The notes beneath the pieces were generated by a model that was given only the letters and a program-made list of their open reading frames with translations, made no database searches and was not told where the DNA came from. Both the position numbers and the translations under genes were made by a program. From a virus, in IMG/VR virus record IMGVR_UViG_3300046007_010240, positions 1 through 23,557 of that record: a DNA stretch of 23,557 bases. The stretch is one strand, 5' to 3'. The stretch's first letter is position 1; every line of letters starts with the position of its first letter. Shown piece by piece: positions 1-6,894 of the stretch.

Positions 1-1
1 C

Positions 2-520
2 TACGACAGCACACTCCCGTTCACCGGGGACGTGCCAACCGATTGGTACGCCTACTTTTTCTACGACGAAACCAGCAACCGCACCATCGGCATCTTTGAG
101 AACATCCCTCCCTACCAGACCGCGCACATCACGGTCACACTTACCAGCGGGGTCGATGTCGGCCTTGGCGGCTTGCTGTTCGGCCTGAGTTCGCACATCG
201 GTGACGCCGAGTACGGAGCCAGCGCGGGCATTCTGGACTACAGCAAAAAGAACACCAACGCCACCACAGGCGTCACCACCTTTGTGCAGGGCGCGTTCCG
301 CAAACGGCTCAGTGTCAACCTTGTGCTGAACGTGGCCCAGGTAAACCGCGTGCAGCGGCTCATGTACCAACTACGCGCCACCCCTTGCGTGTGGATCGCA
401 TCCAGCGACACCCGACTTGAAGAAGCCGCCATTGTGTACGGCTTCTACCGAGACTTCTCCGCAACCATCGCCTATCCGACCAGAACGCTCTACGCGCTCG
501 AAATCGAAGGTCTTGTCTAA
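2..520 (+). CDS. Phage tail-associated protein, C-terminal part (partial)
   Basis: The reading frame is open to the left edge, so this is only the C-terminal 172 residues or so of a longer protein; the GTG at 32 is simply an internal valine codon. The visible part is Gly/Thr-rich in its first half and predicted beta-rich, with no signal peptide or membrane segment, and ends in ALEIEGLV. Position directly upstream of the tail fibre gene suggests a distal tail or baseplate component of a siphophage. That role is inferred from position; I do not recognise a named domain. Confidence 0.6.
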   Translation, partial: YDSTLPFTGDVPTDWYAYFFYDETSNRTIGIFENIPPYQTAHITVTLTSGVDVGLGGLLFGLSSHIGDAEYGASAGILDYSKKNTNATTGVTTFVQGAFRKRLSVNLVLNVAQVNRVQRLMYQLRATPCVWIASSDTRLEEAAIVYGFYRDFSATIAYPTRTLYALEIEGLV

Positions 521-536
521 CCCGAAAGGCACCCCC

Positions 537-2687
537 ATGACGATCACCGCACTCCCGACGCCGCCCACCCGAAGCGACCCGGTTAACTTTGCCAGCCGCG
601 CCGACACCTTTCTGGCCGCGCTGCCGACCTTCACCGACGAAGCCAACGCCCTGGCTGCGGCCATGAACTTCAACTCAACCACCGACACCAGCGCCAGCAG
701 CGTGGCCGTTGGCGTGGGAAGCAAAACCTTCACCGTCACCGCTGGCAAGAGCTTTCAGTTAGGCATGTACTTGGTCATTGCCGACAGCGCAGCGCCCAGC
801 ACGAACTGGATGGTGGGGCAAGTCACCAGCTACAGCACCACCACGCTGGTGGTCGATGTCAGAGAAGCGCGAGGCAGCGGAACAATTGCCGCATGGACGA
901 TCACGCAATCCGCGCCCAACGTGGACTTGGCCTACGGCACCCACGCCGCGACCGACAAAGCCACCCCCGTCGATGCGGATGAGCTGCCGCTGTCGGACTC
1001 TGCTGCCACCTTTGGCCTGAAAAAACTCACATGGGCCAACATCAAGGCCACCCTTGCGGCTTGGATCAATGGGGGGACGATACCGGGGAGCTTTACTACT
1101 TTGGCGACTGCGCAAAGAACATCTCTTGGTGGTGATGCTGTATTTAGTGAACCGGGATTGAGTTCAATTCCAGACTTCACCACGTTCAACAAAGGTCTTG
1201 GTCTTGGAACGGGCCACCCAAGCTACCCGGATGCCCTTATCACCCAAGAGGCAAATGGGACATGGGGCGCAGACATTATCTTTGCATCACGCCCCCCTGC
1301 CGGCGGGACTGGCGCAGAGCGCGCCCGTATCACCTCCACAGGTATCAATTCCACAGTCATCGGAGCCACTACCCCAGCAGCGGGGAGTTTTACTACGGTG
1401 AGTGCGACACGGGCCTTTGCTGGGGATGCTGCTGTATTCTCGAACAACGGGGCAACGCCACGCGCTGCATATATCTACACAGACTCCGCAAACTGCGGGT
1501 TTTTAGATACTGCCAATGGTGGAGCGAACTTTAGTGGCCTTCTGCTTAACCCTGTAGAGCACACGGCACTTCTCATAGCGTCTGGTGCTGTTCGCGCCAC
1601 AGTCTCCTCCACCGGCCTAGCCGTCACCGGAGCGCTGAGTGCGACGGGTGGTGCAGACATTAGCTCTACTGGCGGCGTTGCTCCGCTTCGCGCACTCAAA
1701 ACCGGCGTGGTGCAATTCCTCTTGGGCAACGGTGGCACATCAAATAGTTACCTCGACAGTGACAATATTTATCTACGCTCTGGCGACTCTACAACGACTA
1801 GAGCCACCCTAGACGCCTCCGGCAACCTCGGGCTGGGGGTTACGCCGAGTGCTTGGGGTGCATCGGATAAAGTTTGTCAAATTGGGTACGCTAGTTACAG
1901 CGGAAGCACATCAGCACTTAATATTTCACACAATGCTTACTACGGCTCCGGAGCGTGGAGATACATAGTTTCCAGCATTGCATCAAGTAACTATGACCAA
2001 TTCCAAGGTGCTCATCGTTGGTTCACCGCCCCCTCCGGCACCGCAGGCAACGCGATTACGTTTACGCAGGCGCTCACACTTGAAGCTGCTGGACACCTGT
2101 TACCCGGCACCACGGACAACGTGGAGAACCTTGGCTCTGCAACCTACCGCTGGGCTACGGTCTATGCTGGAACAGGCACGATCAACACCTCGGATGCGCG
2201 TGAGAAAACAGCAGTCTCCGCACTGACCCCGGCTGAAATCAACGCAGCCAAGCAACTGTCTAAAGAGATCGGCACCTACAAGTTCCTTGCATCCATTCAA
2301 GCCAAGGGCGATGCCGCCCGTTCCCATGTTGGTATGACGGTGCAGCGTGCCATTGAGATCATGGAAGCCAACGGACTGTCACCGTTTGCCTACGGCTTTA
2401 TCTGCCACGATGTCTGGCAAGACGAGTTCACCGAACACCCTGCCATTGAAGCAGTGGCAGCGGTTGAAGCAGTTCCAGCAGTGGAAGCCACCTTTGACGA
2501 GGATGGCAATGAACTGACGCCAGCGGTTGCGGCTATCCCTGCTGTTGCAGCAATCGAAGCCAAGGCGGCATGGTCTGAGCAAACCAAGCGGGCGGGTGAT
2601 CGGTACGCCTTCCGCTATGACCAGTTGAACCTGTTCATTGCAGCAGGGATTGAGGCGCGTTTGTCGGCTTTGGAGAATGCAGTATGA
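537..2687 (+). CDS. Tail fibre protein with S74-type intramolecular chaperone domain
   Basis: A 716-residue host-recognition fibre. I chose ATG 537 (GAAAGG 8-13 bases upstream) over a longer frame that overlaps the previous gene. The N-terminus (TPPTRSDPVNFASRADTF) is of the type found in fibres that join a tail. The middle contains repeated GS-FTT-type segments (for example AAGSFTTVSATRAFAGDA), typical of trimeric beta-structured shafts. The C-terminus has the peptidase S74 signature: Ser552-Asp-Ala-Arg-Glu-Lys557, then SHVGMTVQRAIEIMEANGL. In this family the C-terminal domain folds the trimer and then cuts itself off at the Ser of the Ser/Lys dyad, so the mature fibre probably ends near residue 551. 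An Ala/Val/Pro/Glu-rich low-complexity stretch lies inside the chaperone domain, around residues 640-685. The stop overlaps the next start (ATGA). Confidence 0.85.
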   Translation: MTITALPTPPTRSDPVNFASRADTFLAALPTFTDEANALAAAMNFNSTTDTSASSVAVGVGSKTFTVTAGKSFQLGMYLVIADSAAPSTNWMVGQVTSYSTTTLVVDVREARGSGTIAAWTITQSAPNVDLAYGTHAATDKATPVDADELPLSDSAATFGLKKLTWANIKATLAAWINGGTIPGSFTTLATAQRTSLGGDAVFSEPGLSSIPDFTTFNKGLGLGTGHPSYPDALITQEANGTWGADIIFASRPPAGGTGAERARITSTGINSTVIGATTPAAGSFTTVSATRAFAGDAAVFSNNGATPRAAYIYTDSANCGFLDTANGGANFSGLLLNPVEHTALLIASGAVRATVSSTGLAVTGALSATGGADISSTGGVAPLRALKTGVVQFLLGNGGTSNSYLDSDNIYLRSGDSTTTRATLDASGNLGLGVTPSAWGASDKVCQIGYASYSGSTSALNISHNAYYGSGAWRYIVSSIASSNYDQFQGAHRWFTAPSGTAGNAITFTQALTLEAAGHLLPGTTDNVENLGSATYRWATVYAGTGTINTSDAREKTAVSALTPAEINAAKQLSKEIGTYKFLASIQAKGDAARSHVGMTVQRAIEIMEANGLSPFAYGFICHDVWQDEFTEHPAIEAVAAVEAVPAVEATFDEDGNELTPAVAAIPAVAAIEAKAAWSEQTKRAGDRYAFRYDQLNLFIAAGIEARLSALENAV

Positions 2688-3229
2688 AGCCCTGCACACG
2701 CTGTAAGGCTGAAAAGCCACTCACAGATTTCTACACCAGCAACACGCACCGGGATGGGTATATGCCCCACTGCAAAGCGTGTGAGAGCGCTCGGTGTAAA
2801 GCTCGGAATGAGTTGAACAAAGAAACCAGACTGGCAACAGCGCAGATATGGCGCGACAACAACAAGGACAAATACAACGCCGCCCTCGCATCATGGCGTG
2901 AGCGTAATCCCGGACGGCATGAGCAGATCATCAAGGATTGGGCTGAACGCAACCGTGGAAAGGTAAACGCCAAATGGATGAAGCGTGATGCCGGGAAAAA
3001 GTGCAGGACCCCGCCGTGGACTACGCCTCAAATGTCTGCCGCCATTGAAACGGAATACGCGTTGGCAGCATGGTGTACAGCGGTCATGCAGATGCCATAC
3101 CACGTTGACCACATTGTCCCGCTGCAAGGAAAGACGGTTAGCGGCCTTCATGTGCCGTGGAACCTGCAAGTTATCCCGGCAGATGTGAATCAGAGAAAGT
3201 CAAACAAGTTTGCATTGGAGGCCGCATGA
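2684..3229 (+). CDS. HNH endonuclease with N-terminal zinc ribbon
   Basis: 181 residues. The N-terminus has two CxxC pairs (Cys4/Cys7 and Cys30/Cys33), a zinc-binding recognition module. The middle is a basic, Trp/Arg/Lys/Asn-rich helical stretch. The HNH core lies at the C-terminus: Asp142-His143, Asn160, and NQRKSN at 169-174. The start overlaps the fibre stop and the stop overlaps the next start (both ATGA), so the gene is translationally coupled inside the tail-lysis operon. It could be a free-standing homing nuclease or a packaging-related HNH protein; its position after the fibre gene, far from terminase, favours a mobile homing-type gene. Confidence 0.75.
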   Translation: MKPCTRCKAEKPLTDFYTSNTHRDGYMPHCKACESARCKARNELNKETRLATAQIWRDNNKDKYNAALASWRERNPGRHEQIIKDWAERNRGKVNAKWMKRDAGKKCRTPPWTTPQMSAAIETEYALAAWCTAVMQMPYHVDHIVPLQGKTVSGLHVPWNLQVIPADVNQRKSNKFALEAA

Positions 3230-3501
3230 ACCCCCTCTACCTCCTGATCGCCCTGCAAGTCCTCGACCTGCTGACCACGGTGATTGCCTTGCGCAACCCG
3301 AAGCTGACCGAGGGCAATGGCATCTTGAAGCCCCTGTTCGACAAGTTGGGCGTGTTGCCCACGCTGCTGATTATGAAGGGCGGATTCATTGGCTGGCTGC
3401 TGTATGTCCGGGCCGAAGTTCCTGATTGGACGCTGTTGCTGCTGTGCGCGGTGTACCTGTGGATCATTCTCAACAACATCAAACTGATTCGGAGCCACTG
3501 A
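3226..3501 (+). CDS. Small membrane protein, DUF5658-like
   Basis: 91 residues with three predicted membrane segments: about 4-22, 43-62 and 68-87. A conserved-looking EGNGILKP stretch sits between the first two. The layout (DLLTT in the first helix, then an E-x-N loop) resembles DUF5658 proteins, a family without established function; the match is by eye only. ATG 3226 overlaps the HNH stop, and the stop overlaps the next start (TGATG). Its place in the lysis cassette allows a role as holin accessory or antiholin, but nothing in the sequence proves it. Confidence 0.6.
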   Translation: MNPLYLLIALQVLDLLTTVIALRNPKLTEGNGILKPLFDKLGVLPTLLIMKGGFIGWLLYVRAEVPDWTLLLLCAVYLWIILNNIKLIRSH

Positions 3502-3809
3502 TGCACCAAAACACCCCCATGCCACAGCACCGGCGCCGCAAGTCAGACGGTGAGGCGTTTGAGTGCCACCTTGGCTGCACCGATGTGCAGGACATCGAAG
3601 ACCGGCTGGCCTTGGGTAGCACACGCATGAGCACGATTGAGGCCAGTGTGCAAGACATACGCGCCGACCTGACCGAGGTGTTGGACATTGTGCGGCTGGG
3701 CAAAAGTTTCTTTCGGCTGGCCGGGCACTTTGGCGCGTTCCTGAAATGGACAACCGCCATCGTGGGGCCGCTGGTGGCTTTGTGGTTCGCATGGAAAGGG
3801 AAATCATGA
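3501..3809 (+). CDS. Hypothetical protein: coiled coil plus C-terminal membrane anchor
   Basis: 102 residues. A basic N-terminus (QHRRRKSDGE) is followed by a heptad-like helix at about 27-68 with regularly spaced Ile/Val/Leu (SVQDIRADLTEVLDIV), then one C-terminal membrane segment at about 80-98 ending WKGKS. This tail-anchored topology, next to the holin, is common in phage lysis cassettes. Start and stop both overlap their neighbours (TGATG and ATGA). I do not recognise a named family. It may be a holin partner or antiholin. Confidence 0.6.
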   Translation: MHQNTPMPQHRRRKSDGEAFECHLGCTDVQDIEDRLALGSTRMSTIEASVQDIRADLTEVLDIVRLGKSFFRLAGHFGAFLKWTTAIVGPLVALWFAWKGKS

Positions 3810-3871
3810 ACGACCTGAGTGTTACCTTGTGGCTGATCTGGATGGACATGTGGGGGTGGACATGGAACTGA
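3806..3871 (+). CDS. Possible 21-residue Trp-rich ORF coupling to the holin
   Basis: ATG 3806 overlaps the previous stop (ATGA), and the frame runs 21 codons to a TGA at 3869-3871, just past the holin start at 3862. Five of 21 residues are Trp (for example WMDMWGWTWN). The frame closes what would otherwise be the only untranslated gap in the lysis operon, so it may mainly carry ribosomes onto the holin start. The peptide could instead be membrane-active. Existence is inferred from the overlap pattern alone. Confidence 0.35.
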   Translation: MNDLSVTLWLIWMDMWGWTWN

Positions 3872-4071
3872 TTGAAGACGCAAAGAAGGTGTTTCTCAAG
3901 GCGTGGTCGATCCGACTGGCCCTGCTGTCTGCGCTGTTTTCAGCCGCCGAGGTGGCCCTGCCATTTTTCGGTGAGTTCGTGCCGCCGCACACGATGGCAA
4001 TGCTGGCCGTGTTCACCAGCGCTGGCGCTGCTGTGGCAAGGCTGGTGGCGCAACCTAAGAGCTTGCCATGA
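3862..4071 (+). CDS. Holin (DUF7940-like)
   Basis: 69 residues. An amphipathic N-terminus (MELIEDAKKVFLKAWSIR) precedes two hydrophobic segments at about 19-38 and 45-62, separated by a short loop with FGEFVPPHT. This AEVALPFF-type sequence matches what I know of DUF7940 phage proteins, usually found immediately before endolysins. Start 3862 was chosen because it begins the conserved part; the frame is open further upstream with only a weak alternative start. It overlaps the endolysin start (ATGA). With a SAR-type endolysin next door it may work as a pinholin that collapses membrane potential, but that is inference. Confidence 0.7.
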   Translation: MELIEDAKKVFLKAWSIRLALLSALFSAAEVALPFFGEFVPPHTMAMLAVFTSAGAAVARLVAQPKSLP

Positions 4072-4571
4072 TTCAGCGCAAAACCATTGCTGGGTTAACA
4101 CTGAGCGCTGCCGCACTGGTGACGCTGGTGATGCACGAAGGCTATACCGACAAAGCCGTGATTCCGATCCCCGGCGACCGGGCGACCGTGGGCTTTGGCT
4201 CCACCTTCAACCCGGACGGCTCCCCGGTCAAGATGGGTGACACCGTGACCCCCCAGAAGGCGCTGCGCATGAGCTTGGTGCACATCGGAAAAGACGAGTT
4301 GAATTTGAAGCGCTGCGTGACCGGCGAACTCACGCAAGTGGAATACGACACGCTGGTGAACTTTGCCTACTGGCGCGGCTCCGGTGGCGCTTGCCGCTCG
4401 GATGTCGTGAAGTACATCAATGCCGGGAACTACTTGGCCTCGTGTGATGCCTATCTGAACCTCGACTCGCGCCGCGCTGCTGGCAAGGACTGCAAAGACC
4501 CGGCGAACCGCTGCCGGGGTGTGTGGCTTCGCGCACAAGAGAGGCATGCCGCATGCATGGCGCTGCAATGA
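4068..4571 (+). CDS. SAR-type endolysin, lysozyme family (GH24)
   Basis: 167 residues. It cleaves the beta-1,4 bond between MurNAc and GlcNAc in peptidoglycan. The N-terminus has a weakly hydrophobic, Ala/Gly/Thr-rich helix (about 7-22), as in signal-anchor-release lysozymes that are exported by Sec and held inactive in the inner membrane. The catalytic region follows at once: Glu24 (HEGY), Asp37 (PGD), and Thr40 before VGFGST, which align plausibly with the Glu/Asp/Thr triad of T4 lysozyme. Several cysteines (for example CKDPANRCRG) could form disulfides after release. It overlaps the holin upstream and a small gene downstream (ATGA both). Confidence 0.9.
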   Translation: MIQRKTIAGLTLSAAALVTLVMHEGYTDKAVIPIPGDRATVGFGSTFNPDGSPVKMGDTVTPQKALRMSLVHIGKDELNLKRCVTGELTQVEYDTLVNFAYWRGSGGACRSDVVKYINAGNYLASCDAYLNLDSRRAAGKDCKDPANRCRGVWLRAQERHAACMALQ

Positions 4572-4762
4572 CACTCGCCCAGCGCATCCATGATGCCAAT
4601 CGCGTCAAGGCCAATCGCAAGAAGTACAACGGGCAAGGCAAGAGCATGGCCGAGACACCTGCAATTTGTAGCTGTTGGATGTGCGGTAACCCCCGCAAGT
4701 ATTTTGGCGAGCGCACTGTGCAAGAGCGCCGCGCCATTCAAACGGAAGGATGGGACGGCTGA
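4568..4762 (+). CDS. Small Cys-containing phage protein
   Basis: 64 residues starting at the ATGA overlap with the endolysin; an in-frame ATG at 4553 is less likely. A basic N-terminal helix (RVKANRKKY) is followed by CSCWMCGNPRK and FGERTVQERR. The clustered cysteines (C-x-C-x2-C) are too few for a full zinc site in one chain, so metal binding would need a dimer. The CWMCGNPRK-FGERT pattern recurs in short phage proteins of unknown function. It is coupled to the next gene by TGATG. Confidence 0.6.
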   Translation: MTLAQRIHDANRVKANRKKYNGQGKSMAETPAICSCWMCGNPRKYFGERTVQERRAIQTEGWDG

Positions 4763-4974
4763 TGAACAGAATCATTCTTGGTATTGGCATGCTCCTTGCC
4801 GCAACGGCGCTTGTCGCCCAGGACACCGGACTCACGCCAGAGCAGCAGGCCAAAAAGTGTGCGGACGAGGGCGGCTGTGCGCTGTTCACGTTCATCGAGT
4901 TCTCCGCCATTGTGCAGGCCGAGAAGGCGATTAGCTACAAACAAGGGTTGCGTGCCTGCAACAACACGATATGA
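4762..4974 (+). CDS. Small exported protein of the lysis cassette
   Basis: 70 residues. A typical signal peptide (MNRIILGIGMLLAATALVAQ, probable cleavage near Ala19/Gln20) leads to a short periplasmic part with three cysteines (KKCADEGGCALF and RACNNTI) that could form a disulfide. No known enzymatic motif is visible. It lies between the endolysin and Rz, overlapping both neighbours (TGATG upstream, ATGA downstream), so a role in periplasmic steps of lysis is possible but unproven. Confidence 0.6.
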   Translation: MNRIILGIGMLLAATALVAQDTGLTPEQQAKKCADEGGCALFTFIEFSAIVQAEKAISYKQGLRACNNTI

Positions 4975-5414
4975 ACTTCACCTTATTGACAACCGCCATT
5001 GCCGCTGCTGCGGGTAGCGTGGCTGGCTTCGGGCTGGCCTGGCAGTTGCAGGGTCACCAGATCACCAAACAGGAGTTATCCCATGCACAAGAGCGAATTG
5101 CCATCGCAAGAGCCAATCGGGCCGCTGCTGAGAGAGTTACATCGGCAATCATTGTGGCTCAGAACAATGCGGCGGGTCGCGCTGTTGTTCTTCGTCGTGA
5201 GCTTGATTCTGCTAAGTCTGCTGCTGTCGGGCTGCGCGACGAAATCACTACCTCCATGCGAGCCGCCAACACCAGTCATGATGCCTGCGCTATCGCAGCC
5301 CGTACCAGCGGTGAGCTACTCGCTATCTGCGCAGACAGATATACAGAGCTGGCAGGCAAGGCTGAAGGCCATGTTTCGGACATCCGAACTCTGATGGAGG
5401 CCTGGCCCAAGTGA
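4971..5414 (+). CDS. Rz: Rz-like i-spanin
   Basis: 147 residues. An N-terminal membrane anchor (about 5-27) is followed by a long Ala-rich coiled coil (about 33-90) and a periplasmic C-terminal part with two cysteines. This is the topology of inner-membrane spanins, which pair with the outer-membrane lipoprotein Rz1 across the periplasm and fuse the membranes at the end of lysis. The identification rests on topology, on position at the end of the lysis cassette and on the embedded Rz1 frame. The start overlaps the upstream gene by ATGA. Confidence 0.8.
   Translation: MNFTLLTTAIAAAAGSVAGFGLAWQLQGHQITKQELSHAQERIAIARANRAAAERVTSAIIVAQNNAAGRAVVLRRELDSAKSAAVGLRDEITTSMRAANTSHDACAIAARTSGELLAICADRYTELAGKAEGHVSDIRTLMEAWPK
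5083..5394 (+). CDS. Rz1: Rz1-like o-spanin lipoprotein, embedded in Rz
   Basis: The frame lies in +1 relative to Rz and entirely within it, as in lambda. A hydrophobic stretch ends in the lipobox LLSGC, followed by a Pro-rich segment (SLPPCEPPTPVMMP), the hallmark of Rz1. ATG 5083 has a clear AGGAG seven bases upstream and gives 103 residues, with 50 residues before the lipobox Cys. The ATG at 5167 gives a textbook 22-residue lipoprotein signal (MRRVALLFF...) but has no obvious ribosome site. The protein may therefore be made in two forms, or carry an unusually long cytoplasmic leader. Confidence 0.8.
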   Translation: MHKSELPSQEPIGPLLRELHRQSLWLRTMRRVALLFFVVSLILLSLLLSGCATKSLPPCEPPTPVMMPALSQPVPAVSYSLSAQTDIQSWQARLKAMFRTSEL

Positions 5415-5493
5415 GCCACCCTATAATCTCGCCTCTGTTCGCGCTGGCATGAGGGAACTTCCACAGCACCCCGCTGAAATCCCGCATATCTTT

Positions 5494-5557
5494 CGCAAGT
5501 CTTTGATTTATAAAGATTTGCGAGTCCCGCCCCGCGCACCAACGGCTTAAAACCGTT
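5494..5557. other. Candidate attP core region
   Basis: In the 315-nt gap before the integrase, two 11-base arms (CGCAAGTCTTT at 5494-5504, AAAGATTTGCG at 5512-5522; one mismatch, which pairs as G-U in RNA) flank a 7-base centre (5505-5511). That is the layout of tyrosine-recombinase core sites around a 7-bp overlap. Directly after it, 5521-5541 reads like the 3' end of a tRNA (GAGTCCCGC arm, then CCCGCGC and ACCA), a common attachment target. Then AACGG-CTTAAAA-CCGTT (5541-5557) forms a second 5+7+5 hairpin. Upstream (5422-5427) is an isolated TATAAT. Either palindrome, or the tRNA-like block, could hold the crossover. Confidence 0.5.
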
Positions 5558-5590
5558 AAAACCATGTGACTACTACCGAGTCGCGCATTT

Positions 5591-5624
5591 AAGCCCTTTC
5601 TCCTATGAGAACAGGGCTTTTTTG
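5591..5624 (+). terminator. Rho-independent terminator after the lysis/attP region
   Basis: AAGCCCT and AGGGCTT form a 7-bp stem separated by a 15-base loop, and the 3' arm runs into six T's. It would stop rightward transcription from the late (tail/lysis) genes before the integrase. It ends directly against TTGACA (5625-5630). Confidence 0.75.
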
Positions 5625-5654
5625 TTGACAATTCGCACTGTTGAGTCGCGCACA

Positions 5655-5684
5655 GTTACACCCAGAAACACCAAGTCGTATGAT
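5655..5684 (+). promoter_or_regulatory. Weak candidate integrase promoter
   Basis: GTTACA at 5655-5660 and TATGAT at 5679-5684 (5/6 match to TATAAT) are separated by 18 bases, 45 bases before the integrase ATG. The -35 is poor, so activation may be needed. A palindrome, TCCCGCA-AAG-TGCGGGA (5700-5716), lies between this promoter and the start codon and could act as an operator. Confidence 0.3.
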
Positions 5685-5729
5685 GGAGCCTCGCAAATAT
5701 CCCGCAAAGTGCGGGAAGCGGGGGAAATC

Positions 5730-6728
5730 ATGGCGTACTTTAGAAAACTTAAATCTGGCTGGCGTGCTGAAATCGAACTGATGGGTGTGCGCAAATCCAA
5801 GGTCAAGCCAACCAAGGCACAGGCTCAATCGTGGGCCGCTGTCGAGGAAGCTGCCATCATCAAGGGTGCGTCCACGGCATACCCGGACAAGACTTTGGCC
5901 GAGGCGCTGGACAAGTACGCTGACACCATCAGCGTCGGCAAGCGCAGTTGTCGGTCTGAGCGCCTGCGTTTTGAGGCTATGAAGCGGGAATTTCCCGCAC
6001 TGTGCGGGAAAGTGCTGCACACGATCACCCCGGCTGACATCGGTGAGTGGCGTGATGCACGGCGCAAGACGGTTGCTGACTCCAGCATAGTGCGCGAAGC
6101 CTGTTCGCTGAAAAACCTGTGGAATGTGGCGCGGGATGAGTGGGCGTGGTGCGGTGACTCGCCGTGGAAGAAAGCCAAGATGCCAAAGAAGGCACTCGCC
6201 AGGACGCGCCAAACAAGCGCCAACGAGATTTACAGGCTGGTCAGGTCAATGGGCTACGTCACCGGCAAAAAGCCCGCCACGATGCAGCAAGAGGTCGCCT
6301 ATGCCTATCTGGTGGCGCACCACACCGCCATGCGTGCGGGTGAGGTACTGAGTTTGAGTAAATCGACGGTTGACTTGAACAAGCGGGTGATCACCCTGGT
6401 TCATCACAAGACAGTTGATGAGGTCGGCATCCGGTTTGTGCCGTTCACCAAGCGGGCGCTGCGCCTGCTGAAACTGTTGGACGGCTGGGCCACCGACAAG
6501 TATTTCACCGTGGACTCTGGCAGTCTGGACGCGCTCTACCGCAAGGTGCGCGACAGGCTGATGATAGAGAACTTGCGCTTCCACGACTCCCGTGCGGCAG
6601 CGCTGACCAGACTATCCAAGCGCATGGATGTCATGGTTTTGGCAAAAATAAGCGGGCATAAGGACATCCAGCAGCTTTACTCTGCCTATTACAGACAGAC
6701 CGCCGCTGAAATCGCCCTGATTATTTGA
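5730..6728 (+). CDS. int: Tyrosine site-specific integrase
   Basis: 332 residues from ATG 5730, which has GGGGGAA upstream; a TTG frame opening at 5622 would extend it by 36 residues but begins inside the terminator. It has an N-terminal arm-binding region (about 1-50), a SAM-like core-binding domain (about 55-150) and the catalytic domain. The active-site set is visible: Arg202 (AMRAGE), Lys227 (HHKT), His285-x2-Arg288 (FHDSR), His310 (SGHKD) and Tyr320 or Tyr321 (AYYRQT). It would integrate and, with an excisionase, excise the phage at the attP candidate just upstream. A 21-base palindromic segment lies inside the coding region at 5991-6011. Its 3' end overlaps the excisionase-like gene by 8 bp, tail to tail. 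Confidence 0.95.
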   Translation: MAYFRKLKSGWRAEIELMGVRKSKVKPTKAQAQSWAAVEEAAIIKGASTAYPDKTLAEALDKYADTISVGKRSCRSERLRFEAMKREFPALCGKVLHTITPADIGEWRDARRKTVADSSIVREACSLKNLWNVARDEWAWCGDSPWKKAKMPKKALARTRQTSANEIYRLVRSMGYVTGKKPATMQQEVAYAYLVAHHTAMRAGEVLSLSKSTVDLNKRVITLVHHKTVDEVGIRFVPFTKRALRLLKLLDGWATDKYFTVDSGSLDALYRKVRDRLMIENLRFHDSRAAALTRLSKRMDVMVLAKISGHKDIQQLYSAYYRQTAAEIALII

Positions 6729-6894
6729 GTCCCGCCCATTTCAGCACATCGGTCTTGCGCCACTTGCGCAGCCGCTGGCTGACGTTCAGCGCTGGCTGCG
6801 GAAAGTCCTCCCGCTTGATGATGCGCCCAACACAATGTGCGCGGGTGATGCCCAGGAACTGGGCGATCTCTTTGGTTCCGACTAGATCGTTCAT
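6721..6894 (-). CDS. Small HTH protein, probable excisionase (AlpA/MerR-like)
   Basis: 57 residues on the minus strand. VGTKEIAQFLGITRAHCVGR is a winged-helix DNA-binding motif of the AlpA/excisionase type, followed by FPQPALNVSQRLRKWRKTDV and the usual W-x-G end (LKWAGLK). In this family such proteins bend DNA at attachment sites to turn the integrase toward excision. It is the last gene of the leftward early operon (ATGA overlap with the gene before it) and converges on int, so it would be expressed only when the early operon is on. This fits a control scheme in which excision follows induction. Confidence 0.75.
   Translation of the reverse strand: MNDLVGTKEIAQFLGITRAHCVGRIIKREDFPQPALNVSQRLRKWRKTDVLKWAGLK

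Noticed and set aside
3190-3849. Minus-strand ORF of 219 residues under the lysis genes.
   Set aside because: Low-complexity composition and opposite to an overlapping chain of coupled genes; no ribosome site.
5441-5541. Possible complete tRNA: GCGCTGG at 5441 pairs in 6 of 7 positions with CCCGCGC before ACCA, downstream of TATAAT.
   Set aside because: 101 nt is too long, the T-stem does not pair, and no D-arm or anticodon arm fits. Only the 3' block is tRNA-like, as expected for an attachment site.
5622-5729. Integrase start at TTG 5622.
   Set aside because: It would begin inside the terminator T-run; the ATG at 5730 has a ribosome site and begins a typical integrase N-terminus.
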